Assembly: GCF_036373705.1 (NCBI RefSeq)
Contig: NC_089853.1
Span: 29,347,568 to 29,411,567 of the forward strand
Reading direction: 5' to 3'
From: Amia ocellicauda
Lineage: Eukaryota > Chordata > Actinopteri > Amiiformes > Amiidae
Length of the DNA stretch: 64,000 bases
Shown: positions 51,401-61,900 of the stretch, piece after piece
Layout: each line of letters opens with the position of its first letter
How positions within the stretch are numbered: position 1 is the stretch's first letter
Notes under the pieces: model-generated
Seen by the model: only the letters and a program-made list of their open reading frames with translations
Database searches by the model: none
What the model was told of the DNA's origin: nothing
Translations under genes and position numbers: made by a program

Positions 51401-54400
51401 AAATTGTGTCCCTGTTAACACAGGACTAGGTCCCTTTTGACTAGGGATGCACCGATCGATCGGCCACTGATTAGTATGGAGGTGTTATGGCAAAAAATTA
51501 TTGGCTGTTGGCCAGTTGCTTTAAAATGGCCGATATTTCTGTCTGATGGTGCGGCTTTTATTGGATCTAAGCATCCGATTTGTTCTATTCTACTTGTGTA
51601 CTTCTAACAAAATATGAATGATGCACATGAACTGCAATGCAGTTCCCCCTCGACCTGCTCTCGTTCTATAGGTCAATAAATAATAGGAAAATATTGGATA
51701 TCGGTATCGGTCCATAATTTTCATATTGGTGCATCCTTACTTTTGACTTCACCAAACACTATCTTGTCCAGTGGCTGGAGGATGTGGGTGAGGTGAGATG
51801 GGAGCCGGAGAAGCACAACCCCATTTTCTCTGGCCTTGGTCGCAAGTGCCAGAGAAATATCTGAAGCATGACTGTCAAAAATGTAGACTCTTGGCAGTCC
51901 CATGTCAAAGATCTTTGACAAAAACAGCTTCTCAAAATACTATTGAAAATCCATCCATGATCCTCACGAAATTCACAGCAAGCTTCCATCATGTTATTGC
52001 AGTCCCTGAAGTTTTTTCTCTGCCTACCCATTTTGCCCCCATAATGAAAATAAGGTAATTAGTTACATTCATGAATGAAAAGGATGTATTCTGAGTAATA
52101 TTAATTAATGTATTTTTATTATGAGGTACAATGGGTTCTGGGGTTAGTGGGCTTATTAAGAACAACAGTGGTCCATGGGAAATTAACCTCAATTTTATAT
52201 TGAGTTAATGTAAACCTGTAATATCTTTGTAAAAAAAAAAAAAAAATGTATTTTATTTATTATAACTTAGACCATGTTTATTATTGTTGGTAAAACAAAT
52301 TCAATTATTCTGCTTTAAAGCCATGTGCTAATAGGTGCTGTTCCTTTTAAGCCCATATGACAAAAACAATTAAATTAAGATTATAATAATTGATAGAACA
52401 TTAAATTATTTTATCTGAAGAAGCTTCTAAAATGTTTTTATGTACTATGGTCATCAACAGTTTTTCTCAGTTGTTGTTCTACTGCATCTATCTGTGTGAC
52501 CATCATTCTGACAGTGTCTTGCTCTGCAAACTCATGAAATCCTATATTTTCAAATACAAAATAGTGCTTTTAAATACCATGCAAACTCATCATATAAGGT
52601 TTAATTTGATTTATTAATCTCTTAATTTGACAATTCTTATCAACACTCACCAATTTTGATCACCAAATTGCAGAAAAATTGCTTCTTGGGAGGGCCCCTC
52701 ATAAAGCAAAGTTTTGGGGTGACTTCTAAAAATGCTGCTGCACAAAGTCATATATAACTCAAGAACAAAAATGTGATTGCTCCAAATGAAAAGTAACATG
52801 ACTAACAACTTTGTGCATTTGCTCTGAAACCGATCATCCTTCTAAAATATCCTGTCTTTTTTGTATTTGAAAATAAAAGAGCAAGTGGGCTTAATTGGGT
52901 CACTTCCCCTAGATTCAGGCTGGATAGAATTTGCTTGACTGTCAGTGGTTGGCAGTGATATTTTTTTTACGAAATATCACATTTAGCCAGCAGCATGAAT
53001 ACATTGTCACTCATCCAGGCCCAGTAGAAAACCAAAGTCATCTCCCTCCAGGTGAGATTGATGTCAGTGAAAGACTTTATAGTAGCTTGTGCTTCTCTTT
53101 GTGCATTCATGCTGTAGGGGAAGGTTTGGGTGTAGTAGTTTCAGAGGTCAATAACCTAAAAAAGAGTGAAGTCAAAAATGTTAATCAAATCATAAAAGTT
53201 CACAGTTGATGAATTAAATATAGTCGGATCAATCTGATTTCATGTGCCATTGTTGATTTAAACAATAAAACTCTTGACTTGAGCAGACTCCCAAGGTTTG
53301 CAACTTGTATTAACAAGCTGCCGGAGAGCTGTTAACCTTCTCAGTGAGATACACCAGATATTCCTTGTGACGCCACAAGAAAGGAAAGGCAGTGTTTCAT
53401 CTGGTTGCTTTAGCTTTAGCAAGTTCTGTGCCAGGCACAGTAAAGTAGCGGGGGGGGGTGTATTCATATCCTTCCAGTTGCCTCAGAGAAAAGGATATGA
53501 CTGTACTTGTTAAACTGTCACATTTAAAGACAAGTCTTTCCTATTGTAATTACTGCCAGACACTTAACTTAGTGTACATTGGTTAAAATGTATATATTTT
53601 TTGGTTGTTTCAGATATGATGTTAATATAAAAGTGAAACCATGCCTGTGCCACTGCAGAATTCACATTAAATTCTTTCTTCTCTCTTTCAGGTTTAAGCA
53701 GTTTCCAAGAGAGTGTTGCCATGGACAGGATTCAGAGAATAATGGGAGTTCTGCAGAACCCATCCATGGGGTAATTATCCTCGCAGGTTTCCTTAGTGTC
53801 TCTCGGGTCGTGCCTGCTTTAGTCGGCAACCACAATTTCAGTAAAGCTGTCCTACAGTGATTCACATTTATGGGCGTGCAACAACCTGACCAGCAACATA
53901 ACTTGCATCAAGCCTGAAGGTTTGACAGTGTTGGACTGCTTGTTTGCCTTTTTTGGTTATTAATGTCAGTTGCCTTGTGTTAATTTGGGGCAAATGGTCA
54001 AGTGGGTATTGCATTAGTCTGAGAATTTGTTTCTTGGAATAACCTTGGATCCAACTGATTACCTCTATTGATCTGAAAACGCAATGGCTTTTGACGTCAA
54101 CCATTCAGCAAAAAGAGGTCCATGTTTATTCTAAAACTATAGCAAGCCACAATAGAAAATCCTCCACTGCACTAAATAGCAAAACCAGCCCTAAAGAGAA
54201 GAGAGCGTAGGGGAGAGAGTGTTGTCTGAGCTTATGAACGTGGTGCTGAGAAACCAGGGACAACCTCAAATCCATTGACACTGTAGCGGGGGGGGTAACA
54301 AATGGCTACCAGCGACCATATAAACTTGTCTGTGTGCCCGTGCTGCATGACCTCACTTTTTTGACGGGGATCTAAACTGGCCCTGCCACAGACAAAGCCC

Positions 54401-56770
54401 AGCTAATGTCGACTCCTCGTGCCAGCTGCTCACTTCATGTGCAAGACAAAGAGGAAGGGGGGGGGTGAATAAATATCCGACTGCCTGCTGGATTGTCATG
54501 GGGGGGGGGGGTTGCTACTATCATTGTCACGTTTCCTCAAGTGCTACAAAAATAGGTGTCAGCCTGGAGGAGTGAAATGGTGGAGGGGAATGAAATTGAC
54601 TTTTTAAGCAGTTATTGTTCTGCATAATCTGTCACAGGATTTCAACACATGCTGCGAGCACAGCAGGTGGCCCCTTGCCATGTGATGCCTACTAATTCCA
54701 ATTAACCATCTGTCTTCGAGTAATTGGAATTAATAAGCATTGCGGATAACTTGGTCTTGAGATCCCACCTTAATGAGTTTCTGGAAGACTGCCTTACGTT
54801 ATTAAAACTACTCGCTTAAGGCTGCAGCGACCCTTTTGGCTCGGCTTAAAGGCATATTTTAAGCATCGATTAGTTGAACCATCACTTTCCCACGTGCGCC
54901 GTAGTATCCTGAATAAATCCCCCCCGGCCCTGCATTCAGTTCCATTCCTGTCCTCTGGTACCAAAATCTGATCTTCTCTATACTTGCTGGACAAACATTG
55001 ACATAGATAAACTAGTGTTATTTAAAAAGAACAGGCCCTGAGCTTTAGGTATACTTGACCAATGTGTTTTTTTTTTTTTTTTTTTGGTAAATTGACTCAT
55101 GCAGTGTTATGACTAACACAGTCACTCCCACTGTTTCTTTGAGGAAAAGCTTGGATTAATAACATGACAAAGACATCAGTGTTGTTTGACAATAGATACC
55201 TGATGCTATAATGCCTAATGATGTTTAATAAAATGCTCAAAACTAACCCTGCTTAGATAATGCAAACTGATTTGAGACATTCTAAATGTGCTTGTTATCA
55301 TTAGCACTAAGATCCTGCAGTGTGGTGGGGGCCCGAGGCTGTACGATATCTGTTCTGTCTACACATTATTTGGCATTAACGCAGATGCCTGTACATGTGC
55401 ACTGTTGTGAAGAGGTGAAACCACTCAGTCCTTAGTCTCCCCCTCTCTGTTTGCCTTGCAGGGAGCGATATATCAACATCATTCTGCAGGTGGAGGTAAT
55501 GCTCAAGAACTGGTTCCCTAATGTGAAACCCAGAGACCAGCATCTAGGTGATAAGACTGAGGAAGCCGCTCCCTCGAAGAAGCTGAAGGTATTTGTGTGT
55601 TAATAAGTACCGCAAAACACACACCTTGCATCACTCTAAATATGAATGTGTAAATGGCAAGTGCAAGCATACAGTGGTTTGTGAGATCCCTTTTGTGCTT
55701 CGTATTGTCTGATTTCCTCTGGAGAAAGAAAGTATAAATTGTCCTTCCCATTGCATGGCTTCAGTGTACAAAAAAGTCATATTAGAGAGCTTGGGCAAGT
55801 CGCACAATTAAAAATTCCTGGTGGCCTTTCACATGTCCACCACACAGTCTATTGGATATTACCTTCATTATCACAGGCTTTGTTGTTAAATACTTTATGT
55901 AAGTAATCACTGCTTTGAAAATGAACATTCAGCTACAATTGCCCTTGACAGACATTAGCTGAAGTCAGAGCTGATCGTAATTAGCCAGGTTTCCCAGATA
56001 GATGTATTGATCTATTTGAAGTCACACCAGACACCACTCACTGTTCTGCCTACTTGCAACATTATTGGGAAGTCAGAAATTCACCATTTAAGTATTTTAA
56101 TGCTTCCTAATTATTAAAATGGATTAAAATCATCTTACATTATCTAAGCCTTTTATTTGTTCTGAATTAGATCTCATTACCCCCCTATGTTTAAAAAAAT
56201 GCTTTGCTCAACATTTTTGGTTAGGATTTGACAACTTCATGAATGTGGCTTTTAATGAAATTGGTGCCTGCATTTTTTGTTTTTTCCCGGGAAAAGCACA
56301 ATGCATCTTTTCATATAAATAGTCGTTCTGACAAAGGGTTTATGGTAAACAACTGTTTCTTTTCAAACCCACAGCTGTCTCCGGCCACTACAGCTCTCAA
56401 TCTCCCAAAGGCGACCTCGGCCTCTCTTAATGTTCTTCCTTCAAGCAACAAAGCCCACAGAAACAATGACCTGCCTGTGACGGGCGCTTTTTCTGCCACT
56501 AACTTAAAATGGCTGCACACATCGCCCATCTGCACCCCCTCTGTGGAGCTGGCCCTGGGGCGCCTCAGACACAGAGCTGGGCCCAGAGAGAAAGACGTAA
56601 TGCAGGACAATGTGGTGTCATCGAGCACAGACGTCCAGAGTGACGCAATTGCCACCCGCCCACCGCTAGGGAAGATAAATGCCCCCTGCCTGGAGAGACT
56701 GCTGAAATCCACCGAGAGCATCATCTCGCACAAAGGCACCAGGGGCACAAAGGAAACGAGCTGGTCTTAG
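47942..56770 (+). CDS. ciart: Circadian-associated repressor of transcription (CIART/CHRONO) homologue, five coding exons
   Basis: The CDS joins 47942-48430, 49992-50067, 53692-53770, 55462-55588 and 56375-56770: 1167 nt, 388 residues (mammalian CIART is about 385). CIART is a nuclear repressor of CLOCK:BMAL1 E-box transcription. The N-terminus is Ser/Asp-rich (DSDCSIDWLASDDDND). A basic nuclear-localisation-type stretch KPKHARKRER lies at 129-138. The conserved helical core runs from about 160 to 234: AHKCMELQ, ILNGLQSGRY, LSSFQESVAMDRIQRIMGVL, MGERYINIILQVEVMLKNWF. A second conserved block, KWLHTSPIC, is at 302-310. All junctions keep frame and use GT-AG. The core match to CIART is strong; the tails are divergent, as expected. 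It sits between fbxl22 and herc1, unlike the human gene. Confidence 0.95.
49992..50067 (+). CDS. ciart: ciart coding exon 2
   Basis: A 76-nt exon after acceptor ttcacag, ending before gtaagt. Encodes CMELQCYIHPLSAILNGL and on to RYRQ, plus one base. It is the first helix of the conserved core. Confidence 0.93.
51155..52031 (-). pseudogene. Pogo/Tigger-type transposase remnant (DDE_1)
   Basis: The minus-strand frame 51721-51921 reads VYIFDSHASD ... ARENGVVLLRLPSHLTHILQ PLD, the typical end of the DDE_1 core, keeping the Asp after the beta strand and the Asp of LQPLD. After the nested MITE the frame resumes at 51421-51155 with GSFESTGIFPVS, the post-catalytic region of this family. Upstream pieces (51759-52031) are in another frame. 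I see no N-terminal CENP-B-type DNA-binding domain, so the gene is truncated and dead. Confidence 0.8.
51442..51739. mobile_element. hAT-type MITE nested in the pogo-like element
   Basis: 298 bp with ends TAGGGATGCACC and GGTGCATCCTTA, flanked by a perfect 8-bp target duplication CTTTTGAC (51434-51441 and 51740-51747). The inner repeats read 'cgatcggcc' and 'ggtatcggtcc'. Eight-bp duplications and these ends fit the hAT superfamily. No coding capacity. Confidence 0.93.
52228..52246. repeat. Poly-A tract
   Basis: Homopolymer inside the pogo-like element. Poly-T runs of similar size lie at about 55067-55086 and 62213-62230. Confidence 0.8.
53692..53770 (+). CDS. ciart: ciart coding exon 3
   Basis: A 79-nt exon after a polypyrimidine tract and ctttcag, ending before gtaatt. 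Encodes RLSSFQESVAMDRIQRIMGV and on to PSM plus two bases. It is the most conserved part of the protein. Confidence 0.95.
55462..55588 (+). CDS. ciart: ciart coding exon 4
   Basis: A 127-nt exon after ttgcag, ending before gtattt. Encodes GERYINIILQVEVMLKNWF and on to PSKKLK, phase 0. Confidence 0.94.
56375..56770 (+). CDS. ciart: ciart coding exon 5 (terminal)
   Basis: The last 131 residues and TAG stop. Acceptor is aacccacag. It holds KWLHTSPIC, conserved with mammals, and near the end CLERLLKS, which contains an LxxLL motif at residues 363-367. Confidence 0.92.
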   Translation: MSPATTALNLPKATSASLNVLPSSNKAHRNNDLPVTGAFSATNLKWLHTSPICTPSVELALGRLRHRAGPREKDVMQDNVVSSSTDVQSDAIATRPPLGKINAPCLERLLKSTESIISHKGTRGTKETSWS

Positions 56771-58801
56771 TACCTGAAATCTGCACTGCATTTCCAAGGG
56801 GTGGCGTCCTTGAAGTGACCTCTGAAGCGAGACATCGATGCAGTCCAGTGCTACCAATAACAGTCTGCAGCAGAGTTGTTTTGGAAACCCATTCCAGCCT
56901 TCTAAAAAATGAATAAAGAAAAAATAAGAACCGTAATGTATTAGCTTTGGGGGTTATCCCTTATTAATCTCCTGGAGCATAGGGTGGTGATAAAGTAAAC
57001 TACATGTCCTCATGAGATCCCAAGGTTTGTTTCCAATGTTGAGTTCAGTCAGTTGCACTTATGTTGGACTTTATAATCACCTTGTGTATGTAGGTGTGTG
57101 AGTGCGTATGTATATGAACAACAGATTACATTGCATTTTGGGGTTTGAAGCCTTTGTTTTATTTTATGTCCAAAGAGTAAATGGTTTGATCTATCATGAG
57201 TGAAATTAGGATTGATCTGTAAGAGAGGATAGCCTCTGAGGGGGCTGGGGGAGGGATGAATATCTATAGAAGAAGCCATTACTTTCGTAAGGGAATGGAA
57301 AGTTGAAGTAATGGGTGTTCTGGGAACACCAAGATATTCAGATTTTTATATAAAAAAAAAAAAAGACTAAAAAATGACAAGTTGTCCACAATATCCTGAT
57401 AGATTTGGTATGAGTGTGGAATGCAAGATTTTGTGTGTGTGTGTGATAAATTCAGCTCCAAGAAGCGTAAATGATGTGACTGTTACTTCATATTTAGACT
57501 TTACTTCTAGTTAAGATTTGATACAACATTGCTACCTCAAGCTGGCACCATGTCAAGGTTAATCAAACAACAAAAAAACAAAACCAACATCTCTTCAGCT
57601 CTTTGGGTACAAGCCCATGGTTGCTATGGCTGTTCAAACAGAAGACACAGCTGGGGTGTTGTTTTTCCAACGCTGACTGGTGCCATTGTGAAGAATGTGA
57701 ACTACAAATTCTGAGTCTCTTTCTGGGTCTGGGCAAATAGTGCCTGCAACTCTGATGTTGAGCTTTGCCTGTAAGGTGGATGTGATGGAAGAGCACCCTG
57801 AGATACCTGTACCTCTGAAGGACAAACACAAATCCAGGAATCTTTGAACTCTTGCCATTTTCTGTATTGCAAGTAAATTATTAAACTCTGCCAACTGTAT
57901 TCTGTGGTCAAGTGTACAAATAACATTTCTGTCAGTACAGGCTGGACAATGTATAACTAAGACCAGCAAAGGGGAAAAGGTATTACGATGTGTAAATATT
58001 TTGAACAATGTTCCAGGTTGTTAATTTACACTACAAAGTGGCCTATATAGTGTGACATTTTATACTTTCAAAATAAATGTGGTTATATTTGTTTGACGTA
58101 CAAGACTTTTACTTTTATTGATTGGATTCGGTAGTTGCCTAACTGAGGAGTTTGTCAATAATTACTAGGTGGCGGTTGTTGCCAAATAGGTTAAAAGTTA
58201 AACCAAGTTATTCCAACCTAAACCACTTCCCATTTCTTTTCAGCATTGTTGGGAAAGGCTTAACTGCATCTCCGTACTGAAGGATACTGGCAACCACAAT
58301 TAAAACCAGGGAAAAAATCTCATTAAGCATTTATTGGTATTTTTTTCTGCTTTAGGAAACTCAGCACAGGCAATTCAAAATTAAAACAAAATAAATATGA
58401 ATATTTATGTAAAACTTCTCCCTAATGAAAAATTATACACAATGTACATTTTTTTTTCCTTCATTGGGCTGTTCATCTATACACATTTCCCAACAAATTA
58501 AACTATTTCCATGCAAACTTAAAAAAATAAGAAAAAAAGAACCCTGAAAATAGGATGGAAAAACAAAACAAAAAAAGCATTCAATGCACTGCTCCTTTTG
58601 ATTGTTTCAACTGCTAATAAACCACAAGGTGAAATAAAAACATTTAATTGATTATGTTTTGCAAGTACACTGAATAATTAAAACGTGGCCAGCATCACAA
58701 TGGTTTTAATCTACAATTTCTACTTTGTTAGAGTGATTCAGCTCTCGTTTGGACATTCGCCCGGCTGTAGAATCAGCTCGGTGTGTGTTCAGGTGTCGGG
58801 C
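56771..58801. other. Convergent 3' region of ciart and herc1
   Basis: About 2.0 kb between two stop codons facing each other. The complement of TTTATT at 58114-58119 and 58330-58335 gives minus-strand AATAAA signals usable by herc1. No extra gene is visible. Confidence 0.6.
56912..56917 (+). other. ciart: Candidate ciart polyadenylation signal
   Basis: AATAAA 142 bp after the ciart stop, followed by an A-rich stretch. A second AATAAA at 58072-58077 would give a 1.3-kb 3' UTR. Confidence 0.5.
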
Positions 58802-58987
58802 TCAGTAATCTGTGTCCGAGCCCTCAGCGTTGTCCACGTTGCGCGAGAGCATGTAATTGTCCATATCGATCGATCTACAGTTGTTGATGGCGTAGCGGAG
58901 GCGCTCAGCCATGACTGGCTGATTGGAGTACGGAGGGAGCCGCAGCTGGAAGAAGCAGGTCTGTGAGGTAGGCAAGCTGTCATACGG
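58802..58987 (-). CDS. herc1: herc1 terminal coding exon
   Basis: 61 codons and TGA: PYDSLPTSQTCFFQLRLPPY, with the catalytic Cys at position 11, through GSDTDY. Acceptor cctacacag. Confidence 0.96.
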   Translation of the reverse strand, partial: PYDSLPTSQTCFFQLRLPPYSNQPVMAERLRYAINNCRSIDMDNYMLSRNVDNAEGSDTDY

Positions 58988-61900
58988 CTGTGTAGGGAAA
59001 ATGGAAGAGTGCTCGTTAAACACAGGAAATAAAAGCAACTTTCAAGAATACTTTTTTTGGTAATACAGTATAATCTTATTCTGTACATGCAAAATAAAAC
59101 CATGTAAGAGTAAATTATGAAAGAAAACCCATCATGTTAGATGTGTTTCAGTAAGTCAGTATTCTTCAAAGTAGCAGTACAGGAAGCTGTTTTCCAGCAA
59201 AGTGATCATGCCATTCACTTCTGAATCAGGACTGCATTTCTTTATCCACGCAGTACGTGCTTAGCATCCAAAAAGTGAGATTTACTTGTGGTGAAAAAAA
59301 CTGAATTCGTCGGGGATCTTTTATCTTGGATGCAGGATATGTGCTGTATTTGTGGTAGTGTATGATGAGAAGTATAGAATATCAACCCCAATAATACAAG
59401 TACTAGTATTGACAATTAAAAAGCATTCACAACAAAACTGTCAGCATTGACAACAACTGTTGCAGGAAACAGGGATTTCTCATCCCTGCTGTGTTAATGA
59501 CAAACAAAGGGAGACAAATACCGTTTGTACAAATCACTGAAATATCTGTTCAAGAATGACAACACTGACGTGCCCTGGATAAATAAAAAATGCCATTGAT
59601 CTTGTGATAGAGACATTTAATCAGTGACGTTCCTGTTTGTTTTGGATCCTAAATAAATTTATTTTCTCCTCCAGAAACAAACTGGACTGAACAACATCAT
59701 GTGGAGGGACGTAAGTGTATAGACAGTGGGCAATTAACAGAAACCAGAGTCTGCAACATTTTTATTTAGGACTCGATTCCAGACAGTTGCCTAATAATTT
59801 GTATGTATATAGCAAGATGAAATTCTGCCAAAGTAAGTCTGGCAGAGATTCATCTACCACCTACATATATACTTCACATTAAGAAGCGTTTTTCCTTCTA
59901 TTGAAGAACTATTTCTTGAACTAGAACATTCCTGTTGAAAGCCAAGTGGACTCACCCTATCGACCTTCATGATCTGGAACCTCTGAGAGATGTCGGCGGT
60001 GTTGGCGGGCAGGCGGGACCTCCCGGAGACGAAGCGCATGAACAGGACGCGCTCCTCGTTGGAGAACTCCTCCAGGGTCTGCCAGAACCACTGCACCAGC
60101 TGGTGCTGCTCGTCCACCTCCCTGTACCGCACCACCTTCTTCAGCACCTCCACGGAGATCTCCGGCATGCCGCATACCATCTGCTCCAGCTGCTTGGCTG
60201 TCAGGAGGGAGAGCAGGGGCACCGGGACGATCCAGGACATGCCTTCTCGCACCGCCGCCACCTGTGCTCACAAAGACAGAGGTCGATTACAGAAATAAAA
60301 ACTCAAATCAATAACTAACAGCTAAAAGAGATGTGTATGCAGTCCTCCATTTCCTTCCGCTTAATCAAAGCCATAAACCTCGCCTGACACGAATTCCAGC
60401 GCATCCAGAACTCGTTTGGAACCTGAAGTGTTTAATAATATACATGTTTTAGATGTGTTGCAGTTTTTTTTTCCCTCCCAGAAATTGTTTTGAAAAAAGC
60501 AAACCAGAAATATTTAAACTGTAGTCATGTTTTACAGATCAGAGGTTGTGTTTCAGGGTTTTGATGAACCAAGCCATTACAAGATTATAAATGTCTACGA
60601 ACTACTTACACATTCATAACTTTAGACACATGGAAGATGCATTTATTAAGCACATTTCTGGCTAGTTCGTTTTAAAATTTTAGATATCTGCTAGTTACAG
60701 CTTCAGGGGCATCTGATGGGTCTCTTTTGGACCAATGAGAGGCAGAAGCGGGCTAACTTACTTGGCGATCCATTTCGTGCAGCCTGTACTCAATTGCACG
60801 GTCAACATACTCCTTTCTGTTGGAGAAAGTGAGTGGAATGCTGTTTCCCCCTGGAATGATGGGGACCATTTTTCCATCTGCACTCTGACCAACAAAGGAA
60901 TCGAGGGGTATCATCTGTAAAGCAAAAAGCAAGAACAATCATTTCAACCATCTCTCTCTCATGTGGCATCGAGACTATGATAGCTGATTCTCAGAATAGG
61001 GCACTGTGACCTCCGTAACTGGTCTGCTTCGTGGAACTTGACCTTTTATACATTTTACAACTCAGAAAATTCAAGCAATCATTGTGGCAACACTGAGGAA
61101 TAATCATGCTTGTAAAACCATGGCTGTGCTTACTATACATTGAATTCATCACACCACTTTTATGGAACAACTTATTATATCCCAGCAATGCAAGTCCCCT
61201 TTCCATAATCATTAATTCGACTTCATTATGCATTGAATTGCAACCGTTGGTAAGTTGGGAGTCTGCAGCAATTCAGTGTCTCGAGTCTAGACCAAATAAT
61301 TGTATTGTCCAAGGCTGCGTTCTACTACTTGAATCCAATCACATATTTTATTTTTAAGTTGTTATTTTACGATTTGTGAGCAGGTCAAGGGCATTGATTT
61401 TGTCATGGCCACATTCCAAAACTGTGGTTTCATAGAATCCTGAAATGTATATCATAGTATAGGAGTACAGACCAAATGCCTTTTATTTGTGAGGTATTGC
61501 TAGGTAAAATCTATAGCTACATTGGTTGATGAAGTTAGACTCGTCAATTCTGATTTCACATACAGTACAGATTGCTCTGATACAGTTTCTCTACATGGTA
61601 AGTATAGAACGTGGGCCATGGCTGATTGAGAAACGGTCAAGAAACAATGGTGCAACCTTATCTGAATGTGGTGGACTAACCCTCCAGTGTCCCTAAGTTT
61701 ATATGGAAACTTTATAGGCACTATAACATTTTAGTGATAGGGTGAGCGTTTGTTAGCACAATTTAGTCACCACAAGCCAACTGGCAGAGAATACCAGTGA
61801 TAAGGCAATTAGGTATGGAGCAATAAAAACAGATTCCAAGATTCGCAACACCTTCCGGAAACAAGTATCAAAAGACAGTCACACGGTACCGAAGAGGCAG

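Larger units (their letters stand above)
50789..52909 (-). mobile_element. Pogo-like (Tc1/mariner superfamily) transposon in ciart intron
   Basis: Terminal repeats GGGGAAGTGACCCAATTAA and complement, flanked by TA (50787-50788, 52910-52911). It is 2.1 kb, with a degraded minus-strand DDE_1-type transposase, and is interrupted by a hAT MITE at 51442-51739. It lies wholly in the intron between ciart coding exons 2 and 3, in reverse orientation to the gene. Confidence 0.85.

Noticed and set aside
56243-56374. The first 44 codons of the frame containing ciart exon 5
   Set aside because: They are intronic: the acceptor cccacag at 56374 and homology both put the exon start at 56375.
59957-60318. 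Frames on other strands and frames over the herc1 exon (for example GGGARRHVLDRP)
   Set aside because: They are shadows of a GC-rich, highly conserved HERC1 exon.
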